Positions 1-8,500 of a stretch of 64,000 nucleotides of DNA are shown here, in pieces (the first letter of the stretch is position 1; each line of letters opens with the position of its first letter). Source of the stretch: Planctomycetota bacterium. GTDB taxonomy: Bacteria; Planctomycetota; GCA-002687715. A model generated the notes under the pieces. It did no database searches. It was not told the origin of the DNA and saw nothing but the letters and a program-made list of their open reading frames with translations. Location of the stretch: positions 166,834 to 230,833 of the forward strand of contig NYSS01000005.1 in assembly GCA_002683135.1 (NCBI GenBank), given 5' to 3'. A program made the translations under genes and the position numbers.

Positions 1-860
1 ACCTCGCTGATATGGAGGCCGAGCACGGCAGCATTCTCAAGGGGATGAGGAGCCGGGAGCGGGAACGTCGAGACGATGCGGGCCGCGTCGTCCCGTCGCC
101 GCTGTGGTCTCTGCGTGGCGGGCTTGGCGCCGCCGTCCAGAAGATGGTCGCCGACCTCGGGGATCGCATTCGATACAACTGCAGGGTGACGAATATCGTG
201 CGGCGGCCGGGGGGCGGTCTTCAGGTTGGGCTGACCTCCGACACCGGCGACGAAGTGGTGGAGCCCGACCGCATGATCCTCGCCGTCAGCGCCGCGACGG
301 CGGGGATCCTCATTGCTCCGCTTGCGCCGGATGCCGCGGATCTACTGTTCGAGGTCGAGTCCTCTCCCCTCATCGTTGCGCAGGCAGGATTCGATCGCGA
401 GCAGCTTCCTGGGTTGCCGAAGGGCTACGGCTACCTCGTGCCACGATGCACTCGCTTGCGCACATTGGGTTGGATCTTCGAGTCCCAGCTGTTCCCGGAA
501 CGCGCGCCCGAGGGCAAGGTCGCCATGTGCGGGTTCCTCGGGGGCATCCTCGACCCGCACGCCATCGACCAGCCAGACGAGGTGACCCGTCACCTGTTGC
601 TGGGCGAACTGGCTCTCGCCCTTGGGCAGAGAAAGCTCCCGATCCCCGAGGTCTTTCGAATCGTCAGGTGGAAGAACCGCTTGCCCCAGTACAACGTGGG
701 TCACCTGCGCCGCATGGTCGCCGTTCGGCGGCTGGTGGAGAAGGATGTGCCGGAGGTGGCCCTGGCGGGCAACTGGATCGAGGGCATCACGGTCGACGCT
801 TGCGTGAAGCGTGGCCGGGAGGCGGCCCAGGAATCGCTCGACGCGCTCCCGGTGGCATGA
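1..860 (+). CDS. hemG: Protoporphyrinogen oxidase, C-terminal part (5' end outside window)
   Basis: The frame is open from base 3, so the gene starts upstream; about 285 residues are visible. The early stretch EAEHGSILKGM and the C-terminal GNWIEGITVDACVKRGREA are typical of the FAD-dependent HemY/HemG-type oxidase, where the last motif belongs to the FAD-binding fold. The family oxidises protoporphyrinogen IX to protoporphyrin IX, the penultimate haem step, at the membrane. The N-terminal GxGxxG dinucleotide motif would lie outside the window. It is followed at once by remains of other haem genes and by hemL, so it belongs to a haem cluster. The family call is secure; the exact subtype (HemY or other) is inferred. 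Confidence 0.85.
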   Translation, partial: LADMEAEHGSILKGMRSRERERRDDAGRVVPSPLWSLRGGLGAAVQKMVADLGDRIRYNCRVTNIVRRPGGGLQVGLTSDTGDEVVEPDRMILAVSAATAGILIAPLAPDAADLLFEVESSPLIVAQAGFDREQLPGLPKGYGYLVPRCTRLRTLGWIFESQLFPERAPEGKVAMCGFLGGILDPHAIDQPDEVTRHLLLGELALALGQRKLPIPEVFRIVRWKNRLPQYNVGHLRRMVAVRRLVEKDVPEVALAGNWIEGITVDACVKRGREAAQESLDALPVA

Positions 861-864
861 CGAC

Positions 865-939
865 ATGATCTTGACCGCCCAAGCGCTTACGACCTTGCTC
901 CCTGTTCTCTACCTGCTCGCTGCGTCGCGGAGGAGCTGA
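865..939 (+). pseudogene. Possible 5' stub of a hemX/ccsA-like membrane protein gene
   Basis: An ATG five bases after the oxidase stop opens 24 codons (MILTAQALTTLLPVLYLLAA, then SRRS and TGA). The hydrophobic start resembles the first membrane helix of HemX/CcsA-type proteins, which are encoded inside haem operons in other bacteria (hemAXCDBL in Bacillus). After about codon 19 the helix is lost and the DNA continues, in another frame, as the middle of hemD. Inference: this is the first few dozen bases of a lost gene, joined to hemD by a deletion or by an assembly error. The similarity is short and could be chance. Confidence 0.35.
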
Positions 940-1325
940 TCCGGCGAGGCGCGACTTCGGTTCTGTGGTTGTGCGGCGACCGTGCCTTGCCGACCCTGGG
1001 TGCTCGACTCGCGGGAGCGGGCGCGGAGGTGGCGAAGCTCGTTGTTTACCGCACCGTCCTGCTGTGCCCCGGGGAAGCGGAGATTGATGACGCGCTCCTG
1101 GGGCTCGCTGCGGCCACCTTCACGAGCCCGAGCACCGTCGAGGCGCTGGCCGCTTGCGCGAAGACGCCGTGGCTGGAGGCGGCTCGGGCTTCGCTTCGCT
1201 GCGTCGCCCTCGGGGCGACGACGTCAAGCGCCCTGTCGGCCTCAGGCTTCTCTCGCGTCGTGGTCGCTGCGTCGCCGACGAACGCGGCGCTCGCCGCGGC
1301 GGCCTCAGGTGATCTCGGCCTTTAG
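921..1325 (+). pseudogene. hemD: Uroporphyrinogen-III synthase, C-terminal half only
   Basis: This frame encodes about 134 residues that read as the second half of HemD: VAEELIRRGA, LWLCGDRALPTLGARL, the VYRTV strand, TFTSPSTVEAL and the final VALGATTSSAL plus AASPTNAAL. Full HemD is about 250 residues, cyclises hydroxymethylbilane and needs both lobes. Here the first lobe is absent. The frame is open back to the preceding oxidase stop, but the HemD-like part begins only near 921 and there is no ATG or GTG start; the first possible start is TTG at 969, inside the conserved region. It is most likely non-functional or an assembly artefact. It lies 29 bases before hemL. Confidence 0.7.
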
Positions 1326-1354
1326 CCAGCTCCCCTGCCTCGCTAACCTCGCCC

Positions 1355-2641
1355 ATGACCCTCGACCTCACCAACAGCGAGGCCTTGCTCGGTCGCGCTC
1401 GAGAGTTGATCCCCGGAGGCGTGAACAGCCCTGTGCGCGCTTATCGTGGCGTTGGAGGGACGCCCCCCTTTGTGGAGAGGGGCGACGGCTGCCGGGTCGT
1501 CGACGCGGACGGCAATCAGTACGTCGACCTGGTGCTCTCATACGGGCCGCTGATCCTCGGTCACGGACACCCCGACGTGTTGGCTGCGCTCAAGGGAGCG
1601 CTCGAGCGTGGTACGGCGTTCGGTGCTCCGACCGAGTCGGAGATCAACCTCGCGGCTGCGATCTCTGAGCGCGTCCCATCCGTCGAGTGCGTGCGGCTCG
1701 TGAACTCGGGCACTGAAGCCACGATGTCTGCCTTACGCCTGGCGCGGGCAGCGACCGGGAGGAGCGCGTTCGTCAAGTTCAGCGGGTGCTACCACGGACA
1801 CGGTGACGCGTTCCTTGTAAAAGCAGGATCGGGCGCGCTGACGCACGGATCGCCGGACTCGCCGGGGGTCCCCGAGAGCGTCGTCGCTGACACGCTTGTC
1901 GCCGACTACAACGACCTGGCGTCGGTCGCGCGGCTGTTTGAAGAACGGGGAGACGAAATCGCCGCCGTGTTCGTCGAGCCGGTCGCTGGCAACATGGGGT
2001 GCGTCCTCCCGGAGGCCGGTTTTCTCGAGGGTCTCCGCGCGCTTTGCGACGACGTTGGCGCGCTCTTGGTATTTGATGAAGTGATGACCGGCTTTCGCGT
2101 CGGCCGCGGCGGCTTCCAGCAGATCTGCGGCGTGCGACCCGACCTGACCACCCTCGGCAAGGTGATTGGTGGAGGCCTACCCGTAGGCGCGTACGGTGGG
2201 AGACGTGACCTGATGGAGCAGGTTTCGCCGGCGGGTTCGGTGTATCAGGCCGGGACGCTGTCAGGTAATCCGCTCGCCGTTGCGGCGGGGCTCGCCGCGC
2301 TGGAGGCGCTCGATCGTCCCGGCGTTTGGGGCGCGCTCGAGGATGCGGGTGCGCACCTCCAGGCGGGTCTCGAGCACATCACGCAGGACCTGGGGATCCC
2401 GGCACGCGTTAATCGGCAGGGTGCCATGCTCTGCCTCTACTTCTCCGATCGGCCGGTGCGTTCGCTCGCCGACGTCATGGCGTCGGATCGCGACCGGTTC
2501 ACGGCGTTCTTCCACCGGATGCTGGAGAACGGAGTGATGCTCCCGCCGTCACCGTTCGAAGCCTGGTTTCTTTCCTACGCCCATGACGCCGAGGCCTTGG
2601 ATCAGGTACTGGATGCCGCGCGCACGTCGCTCACGAGTTGA
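1355..2641 (+). CDS. hemL: Glutamate-1-semialdehyde 2,1-aminomutase
   Basis: The 428-residue protein has the normal length for HemL and converts glutamate-1-semialdehyde to 5-aminolevulinate in the C5 haem pathway. Visible landmarks are IPGGVNSPVRA near the start, LVNSGTEATMSALRLAR (cofactor phosphate region), KFSGCYHGHGD, LLVFDEVMTGFR with the Asp that holds the pyridine nitrogen, and LGKVIGGGLPVGA with the PLP lysine at about K269, then YQAGTLSGNPLA. It is a cytoplasmic class-III aminotransferase-fold enzyme. The ATG has no strong Shine-Dalgarno sequence. It sits downstream of the oxidase and hemD remnant, as in haem operons, and is followed by a clear terminator hairpin. Confidence 0.95.
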   Translation: MTLDLTNSEALLGRARELIPGGVNSPVRAYRGVGGTPPFVERGDGCRVVDADGNQYVDLVLSYGPLILGHGHPDVLAALKGALERGTAFGAPTESEINLAAAISERVPSVECVRLVNSGTEATMSALRLARAATGRSAFVKFSGCYHGHGDAFLVKAGSGALTHGSPDSPGVPESVVADTLVADYNDLASVARLFEERGDEIAAVFVEPVAGNMGCVLPEAGFLEGLRALCDDVGALLVFDEVMTGFRVGRGGFQQICGVRPDLTTLGKVIGGGLPVGAYGGRRDLMEQVSPAGSVYQAGTLSGNPLAVAAGLAALEALDRPGVWGALEDAGAHLQAGLEHITQDLGIPARVNRQGAMLCLYFSDRPVRSLADVMASDRDRFTAFFHRMLENGVMLPPSPFEAWFLSYAHDAEALDQVLDAARTSLTS

Positions 2642-2685
2642 TTCACGACAACAGGCTGGGCGATCTCCGGTTGCCACGACAGGAG

Positions 2686-2721
2686 AAACCCGCCGCACAG
2701 TTAGGTGTGGCGGGTCTTTTT
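2686..2721. terminator. Rho-independent terminator after hemL (possibly bidirectional)
   Basis: The stem ACCCGCCGCAC / GTGTGGCGGGT (one G-T wobble) encloses a short loop and is followed on the plus strand by TTTTT. It lies between convergent hemL and the minus-strand thioredoxin-like gene. On the minus strand the run after the stem is only TTT, so it should act best for hemL. Confidence 0.85.
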
Positions 2722-2734
2722 GTTGCCGTTTGGA

Positions 2735-3337
2735 TCAGGAGCCGATGGGCTTCTTGCGTTCGCCGGTCTTCGGCTTCGTGGTGCCCTTCGGCGGCTTCTC
2801 CTTCAGGAGCTTCTTGACCACCGCGTCTAGCTGGGAGTTGGCGAGGTCGGCGAACCGCAGCTTGCCGCCCCGTCCAATGACGTAGTAGTCGGGGTACGAG
2901 TCGACGTGGAAGGCCTTGACGGTCTTGCCCTCCGAGTCGATGGCGATGGGGTAGCCGATCTTCTGCTCCTTGGCGAACGCGGCCATGCGCTGACTGGCGT
3001 TCTTGGTGTGAACTCCGATGAGGACCAGGCCCTGGTCCTTGTAGCGCTCATAGAGATCCTTCAAGTGAGGGATCGCGCTCTTGCAGGGGCCTCACCACAC
3101 GCCCCAGAAATCCAGCACGACGACCTTGCCCTTCAGGTCGGACAGGCCGTGGCCCTTTCCGGGCGCGTTCATCCAACCGGTTACCTGTAGCGCAGGGGGT
3201 GCCTTGCCCTCCAGGCCATCCTTGAGCTCGTCGCGGTTTCCTCTGCCGCTCCGCTCTCGCTTGAAATCGTCGTCTCCTTGGGCCGGCAGGGTCGCCGCGA
3301 AGAAGAAGACGAGGGCGGCCGTTGCGAATGTCCTCAT
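2735..3337 (-). CDS. TlpA-like thioredoxin, probable selenoprotein (in-frame TGA at 3092-3094)
   Basis: Read through one in-frame TGA, this is a complete 200-residue exported thioredoxin-fold protein. It has a signal peptide (residues 1 to about 20, ending LPAQ), a linker, then KVVVLDFWGVW-U82-GPC85, where the TGA stands exactly at the first Cys of the usual WCGPC motif. The fold continues without a break: PHLKDLYERYKDQ, LIGVHTKNA, YPIAIDSEG, the cis-Pro region DSYPDYYVIG, and a Lys/Pro-rich tail. The family reduces or exchanges disulphides outside the cytoplasm. The ATG at 3337 is chosen because AGGAG lies 8 bases upstream and the signal peptide begins there. Read as a normal stop, the gene would be cut in the active site. 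A TGC-to-TGA mutation or sequencing error is the alternative. No Sec machinery is in the window. Confidence 0.75.
3055..3074 (-). promoter_or_regulatory. Candidate SECIS-like hairpin downstream of the in-frame TGA
   Basis: Seventeen bases after the TGA (minus strand) there is a perfect 5-bp inverted repeat, GATCC...GGATC, with two further possible pairs (TC/GA) and a 4-base loop. Bacterial SECIS elements lie in the coding region just downstream of UGA at about this distance. An alternative pairing of TGAGG, starting at the TGA, with CCTCA is also possible. The loop lacks an obvious conserved G, and I could not fold it, so this is only a candidate. Confidence 0.3.
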
Positions 3338-3398
3338 GTGGTTCTCCTGATCAGGGTCCGCCATGGTAGCCGAGCCTGATCGGTGAACGCCAGGGGCA

Positions 3399-5411
3399 TC
3401 ACTGATTGGGCGCGACGCCGTTCAAAATCTCCTGCCGGGTCAGGTTGTCCTTGCGGTGCAGCAGGTCGGTGTAGACGACGACGCGGCCGTTCCCCGGCCC
3501 GCCGGGACCACCGGCGAGAGGCTCCGAGCACACGAGGTCGTTGACGCCCGCGCCAGAGAAGTCGCCGGCGGCGAGGGTCATGCCAAGCAGGCTGTAGGCC
3601 GCAGGTGCATCGGACTTGAGGTGGAGGCGGCGGAACGAGTCGTCAAGGCTGCTCGTTGCTCCTCCGAAGTAGACGAACACCTGACCGGCGAGGGCCATGC
3701 CATCGGTCACGCGACCCGGGGCGGCGACGACGATATCGTCGATCCCGTCGGCGTTGAGGTCGTCGACGAGCAGCGCGCTCCCGAAACGGTCGAAGTCCGC
3801 GGGCGTGACGGGCGTGGTCAGGTCCTCAGCGTTGGTGCTGTACGACGGTCCGCGGAAGACGTAGGTGATGCCTGCGTTGGAGGCGGTCGCTCCCGGGGTC
3901 GTCGGGCCGGCTCCTACGAGCACGTCTTCGTTCGACCCTGCGACGATATCGAGGACGCCGTCTCCGTCGATGTCGCCGACCCCAATGCTGGTCCCGAGGT
4001 CGGCCAGGCCGACGGGTGCGGGATGATCGATGGCCTGGTCCTGTGTTGATCCGCCCATGGCGAAAGACCAGATGGCGATCTTCCCGGCGTTGCCCATGCC
4101 CTGGACTTGCTGACCGGGGACGCCGATGAGGATCTCCTCGCTCGGGTCGCTGTCCATGTTCGTGACGACGAGGGCGCTGCCGAAGCGTTTGCCCGCCGCC
4201 GGGGTCGGATCCTGCAGTAAGGCATCCTCTTGGATGAAGGTCTGGCCGCCGAGAGGTCCGAGGAAGACGTATACCCCGCCGACCTCCTGGTCGGATGCGA
4301 GGGGGGAGTTGTCCAGCATCGGCGAGGAGACGACGAGGTCGTCGATCTGGTCGCCGTTCAGGTCGCCGCAGGCGATCCGCATACCGAAGAGAGCGTGGGC
4401 ACGCTCGGTGTTGGGTTCGGGTTGGGTGATATCCGTGGGAGAGACATTGAGGAGCACCGGTGTGCTTGGGGGCGGGTTCGCGGTGAGGAGGGTGTCGAGG
4501 CGGAGGTAGACGTACGCCTCGCCGGGATCTGGCTCACCGGAGTTGGCGTCGCCGCGGGGGACACCGACGACGAGCTCGTCGATTCCGTCGCCGTCGAGAT
4601 CACCAGCATCGAGCGTGGCTCCGAAGCGGGCGTTGTGCTCAGGTCCTGGGTTCTCCCCGAAGGCCAGGGGGAGCAGGGCCATGTTCGGTTCCTCGATCAC
4701 GTAGGGGACCGGATGAAGCCCGCCCGAGAAGGTGCTCTGACCCGGGATCCCGACGTAGACGTACACGCGGCCGGCGCCAACGAGGCCGCCACCGATGTCG
4801 TTCGGCGCTCCGACGGCCAGGTCATCGATGCCGTCACCGTTGAGATCGGCGGCGCACATCGCTTCGCCGAGACGGGCGGGGCCGATGGTCGGCGTGCTGC
4901 CGAGTCCGGACCCGATCCCTTCGGTGTTCACAGCGAAGCCACCGTTCGAGAAGCTGCTCAGATATTGGCCGCCGCCGAGGTTGAGGACGCCGGCCATGTT
5001 GAAGGCGTACGAGAGCTCGTCGAAGAGCGAGTGGCTGTAGAGGATCGGCGTCCACGCCGTGAGCTGGGTGGCCGACAGCGGTCCCACCGTGAGCAGCCAG
5101 GGCTGAACCAAGGAGATCGGATTCGGCCACATGAGATGCTCGGTGAGATGCATGCTGGCGAACGTCGTCTCCATCGAGAGGTTGTTCATCCCATAGCGGC
5201 CGTAGAGGCTGATCACGGGCACGGCCTGCCAGGCGTTTTCTCCGGCGAACAGCGGGTAGATGATGACGTCGTTATGTCGTGACGGCTGGATCACGATGAG
5301 GGTCGAGTTGTCCGAGTTGCCGGGCAACTGGGCGTCGAACACCGGCATCAGGACGTGCTGGGCCGGGGCGAATATGACGAGCAGCAACACCACGAAGATG
5401 GCTCGAGCCAT
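3399..5411 (-). CDS. Secreted FG-GAP repeat (integrin-like beta-propeller) protein
   Basis: The 670-residue protein begins with a signal peptide (MARAIFVVLLLVIFAPAQ) behind a GGAGG site. From about residue 160 it carries seven FG-GAP blades, with calcium-loop cores such as DLNGDGIDDLAVGAP, DLDGDGIDELVVGVP, DLNGDQIDDLVVSSP, NMDSDPSEEILIGVP, DIDGDGVLDIVAGS, DLNADGIDDIVVAAP and DFSGAGVNDLVCSEP. Seven such repeats suit a closed seven-bladed propeller. The fourth and seventh blades are degenerate in the Asp-rich loop. The first 150 residues have no recognised domain. Such proteins are exported or surface-located in planctomycetes, with unknown ligands. It is transcribed alone, downstream of the palindromes at 5463-5526. 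Confidence 0.85.
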   Translation of the reverse strand: MARAIFVVLLLVIFAPAQHVLMPVFDAQLPGNSDNSTLIVIQPSRHNDVIIYPLFAGENAWQAVPVISLYGRYGMNNLSMETTFASMHLTEHLMWPNPISLVQPWLLTVGPLSATQLTAWTPILYSHSLFDELSYAFNMAGVLNLGGGQYLSSFSNGGFAVNTEGIGSGLGSTPTIGPARLGEAMCAADLNGDGIDDLAVGAPNDIGGGLVGAGRVYVYVGIPGQSTFSGGLHPVPYVIEEPNMALLPLAFGENPGPEHNARFGATLDAGDLDGDGIDELVVGVPRGDANSGEPDPGEAYVYLRLDTLLTANPPPSTPVLLNVSPTDITQPEPNTERAHALFGMRIACGDLNGDQIDDLVVSSPMLDNSPLASDQEVGGVYVFLGPLGGQTFIQEDALLQDPTPAAGKRFGSALVVTNMDSDPSEEILIGVPGQQVQGMGNAGKIAIWSFAMGGSTQDQAIDHPAPVGLADLGTSIGVGDIDGDGVLDIVAGSNEDVLVGAGPTTPGATASNAGITYVFRGPSYSTNAEDLTTPVTPADFDRFGSALLVDDLNADGIDDIVVAAPGRVTDGMALAGQVFVYFGGATSSLDDSFRRLHLKSDAPAAYSLLGMTLAAGDFSGAGVNDLVCSEPLAGGPGGPGNGRVVVYTDLLHRKDNLTRQEILNGVAPNQ

Positions 5412-5462
5412 GGCATCCTCCGCGCTTGGGTCCCCAAGCCAGTGATAGCCTAGGTGAAACCC

Positions 5463-5492
5463 AAGTCTTTGACTTCGAGCGCATTACGCTCG
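5463..5492 (-). repeat. Two abutting short hairpins
   Basis: AAGTC-TTT-GACTT (5463-5475) is followed directly by CGAGCG-CATTA-CGCTCG (5476-5492). Both arms are perfect. They lie between the IPT operon and the next minus-strand gene and may act in transcript termination or processing; there is no long T-run. Confidence 0.5.
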
Positions 5493-5506
5493 CAATGACA
5501 GCCGAA

Positions 5507-5526
5507 CCGTGGCCGGTTTGCCACGG
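5507..5526 (-). terminator. Hairpin downstream of the IPT operon
   Basis: CCGTGGC / GCCACGG form a perfect 7-bp stem with a 6-base loop. On the minus strand it lies 69 bases after the stop of the 1225-residue IPT protein and 95 bases before the start of the FG-GAP gene. There is no T-run, so termination is an inference. Confidence 0.4.
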
Positions 5527-5594
5527 CTCCTTACGACAGGATATCCCATTCCCGCCCCCCATTGCGATCCCAGCTCGGGGTTCGGTCGGGGAGG

Positions 5595-8500
5595 TCAGTT
5601 CTGTGGGAACGTGTAGTAACCAGCAGGATATAGCGTTCCGGGTACCGTCGCCGCGCCCGGAGGCATGGGGCCGATCACCGGGATGATCGGGTCGAAGAGC
5701 GTGTCGATGGTGGAGGTGAACTCCGCGCCGTAAGGCGACTGGGCGCTGATCGCGAAGCGGATACGGCCCTCCGAGGAGGCTCCTCCGGCCGGGACACCCG
5801 GGTCCATCAGCCCTTCCGGGGTGGTTTGTGGCCCGCTCGCTGCCGAAGAGACGTCGACCTGCAGGAAGCTCGGCGGCGCAGGGGCACCGGACATGCTGGG
5901 GCCGCACACGGTGGCGGGCCCGTAGGCGAAGCAGACGTTGGCGATGGCCAGCCCGAGGACCGTTCCGCCGGCCCCGCCGCCACCGCCGCCCGGGAGGTTG
6001 ACGGGGATCACGGGATCACCGTTGTAGACCGGGAACGCATCGACGCCGAGCTGGCCCTGTTCGCCTTGGGCGAAGATGGCGCCGCCATCGCCGATCACCA
6101 GCAGTCGATCGCTGATGAGCACGACGCACCCGCCGCCGTTACCGCCGCGACCGCCGAGGGTGAGCGCGGGGATGAAGATCGCCAGCCCCCCGCCGCCGCC
6201 CGCGCCGCCCGACCCGCCGTAGAGGAGGCCGGAGCTAAAGGCTGTTCCGTCCGAGAAACCGGCGAAGTCGTTACCGTTCGCGCCGAAGATGAACCGGTCG
6301 TCATTGGGGGTGCCGACGACGGGGACAGGCAGGGCGTTTGTCGTGTTGCCGAAGGACAATCCCGCGAGCCCCCCCGGGCTGGTTCCCGACGTGCCGTTGC
6401 TGCCGGGAACGACGTGACCGGCGCCCCCGCCCGCTCCCGACTGCACGCCGATCGGAGCTGCCCCGAGTCCGCCCGTACCCTCGGTGCGAATCGCAGGCGC
6501 TGTTGTCGTGGAGTCGAAGCGGCCGGAGGGGGGGAAGCCGGCCATGCCGGCGAGGATGCCGGGGCCGACGCCGAAGTTGGGGCCGGGGATCTGCGGCCGG
6601 TTTTCGGGGAACCACGTGCCGCCGCGGCCGCCCTGGCCGGCGCCGGCCGGCGGGATCGTCCGGTCGACACGGACGCGGAACGGGCCACCGACGGTGACCC
6701 CCTGCAAGTTCAAGTAGCCCTCGATCATGAAGGCGTCACCGGCGCAGTCGATCATCCCGTCGACGATCAGATCGCTATGGGACATGAGTACGAGCGGCGG
6801 ATTGTCCGCCGGGTCGAACTGGATGCGGCTGTCGGCTGACAGGGTGTAGCCGACCGCCTTCACGATGACGCGGAGTTTGCTCACGACACCCGGGTTGGAC
6901 GGATTGACGGAGGCCGGGATCGTCACGATGGATCCCGGCGCGAAGAGCGCCGGGGCGGTGGGGTCGATGGGCGGAACGAAGGCGAACCCTCCGTTCACGA
7001 GCTCTATGGTCTCTGGCAACTCGATGCAGTCGAACTCGAAGCGTCGGGTGCCGCCGGGGGGCGGCCCGTTCAGCCGCGTGTTGAGCAAGAAGACATAGTC
7101 GTAGGACCAGGTCTCTCCGGGGGGAGGGCTCTTGGGGTCTTGCGCCTGGTCGCGAAGCGGCGACGGGTTCTGGATGACCGTGATGGCGGGCGCCGTCACC
7201 GGGCCACCGCTGAGCATGGGCACGATGCCGGGCGCCTGCGCGCCGGGGTCGCCAGCGGCGATTGCCTCGAGCGCGTTGCTGTCGAGCTTCGGGACCATGG
7301 GGTCGAGGAGGTTGGTCGGGTCGGTGAGGGGCGGGACGTACTTGAACGTCAGGGATGCGGTCGCCGGCTGTAGGTCCGGGTTATGGACGGTGACCCCGAC
7401 CCCCGTCGCGATGTTGGTGAACGCCGCGGGCGGCACCTTTACGCGCAGGGTTTGCTCGTCCAGGATCTCGACCTGCTCCGCGAATCGGGCGCCGAACTGC
7501 ACGGCCGGGACGACGATTTGTGTCGGGTCCACTGCGGGTATGCCGCCTCCCGGCGCCGCAAACGGGGTGAAATCCTGCACCGTGACACCGGGCTGCAGCG
7601 AGAAGAAGTTGTTCCCCCGGATGTCGACGAAGGTGTTGCCCGTGGCGACGGCGATGGCGGGGAAGATCTCGGTCACCGTCGGCGGGAGCGCGTCCTGCAG
7701 CACGATCACGCACGGGGGAGTGAACCCGAGGCACAGCGGACTCGAGATCGGGGTCGCCGTGCCCGTGTTGACGCACGGAGGATTTTCCAGGCGCAGCTCT
7801 CTGAAGCCGAGCTCCGGCCGGAACATCGTCGTTGCGGCGAACGCGGATGTTGACGCTGCAATGGAGGTACCAGATGTCGCTGTGAACGCCGGCTGCAGGA
7901 CGCCGTCCTGAAACACCCGCGTCGGGAAGAAGCTGCCCGCGGGGACGGTCGAAGCGGCCGCGAGGGGGCTCGTCGGCGGCAGGAAATTTGTCCCCGTCAG
8001 GGTGACGCTTGTGCCGGCCGCGTTGATCGCGATGTAGGTGAAGCCGCCGAGCTCGGGCGCGGCGGTCACCGTGGGAGTGCCTCCGATATGGAACGGTTGC
8101 AGCGGCAAATAGGTGAAGGTGACGGCGTTCGATGTTTCGCCGTCGCAGTTGTCCACCACGACGTCAACGGGCCCCGTGCAGAAGGGAGGCATGGACAGGA
8201 TGTCGACCGTGGTTCCGCCGGGGCCCGCGACAGCCTCGGGGGCGGTGAGCGTGACGGTGAGCGCGGGGTTTGCCTGGGAGGTGAACGTCACCGTTAGGCC
8301 GTCGAGGAACCAGCTCCCCTGGATTTGACGCGCGTAACCGCCTTCCGGGCTGCCCGTGGGTGTGCTGAACCCTGCGGCCGCAGGCCCCTGTCCGGTCTTG
8401 TAGAGAAACGGGGTCGGCGCGGTGATCGCTGCACCAGTCGGTGCGATGAGCGGGTTGTTGGCGAAGGTGACATCGACCGAACACGCGGCCGTCATCGGCG

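Noticed and set aside
2735-3064. A separate short thioredoxin C-terminal gene from TTG 3064
   Set aside because: It would start inside the fold without a ribosome site, just behind the active site. Reading through the TGA explains both pieces as one protein.
3092-3094. The in-frame TGA as a plain sequencing error or nonsense mutation
   Set aside because: It remains possible (TGC to TGA is one base), but the stop falls exactly on the redox cysteine and nowhere else in the gene, which fits selenocysteine better. Not excluded.
4230-5282. Antisense 350-codon frame over the FG-GAP gene
   Set aside because: The minus strand gives a signal peptide and seven FG-GAP repeats; the plus frame is Asp/Glu/Val-rich sequence of the kind produced opposite FG-GAP loops.
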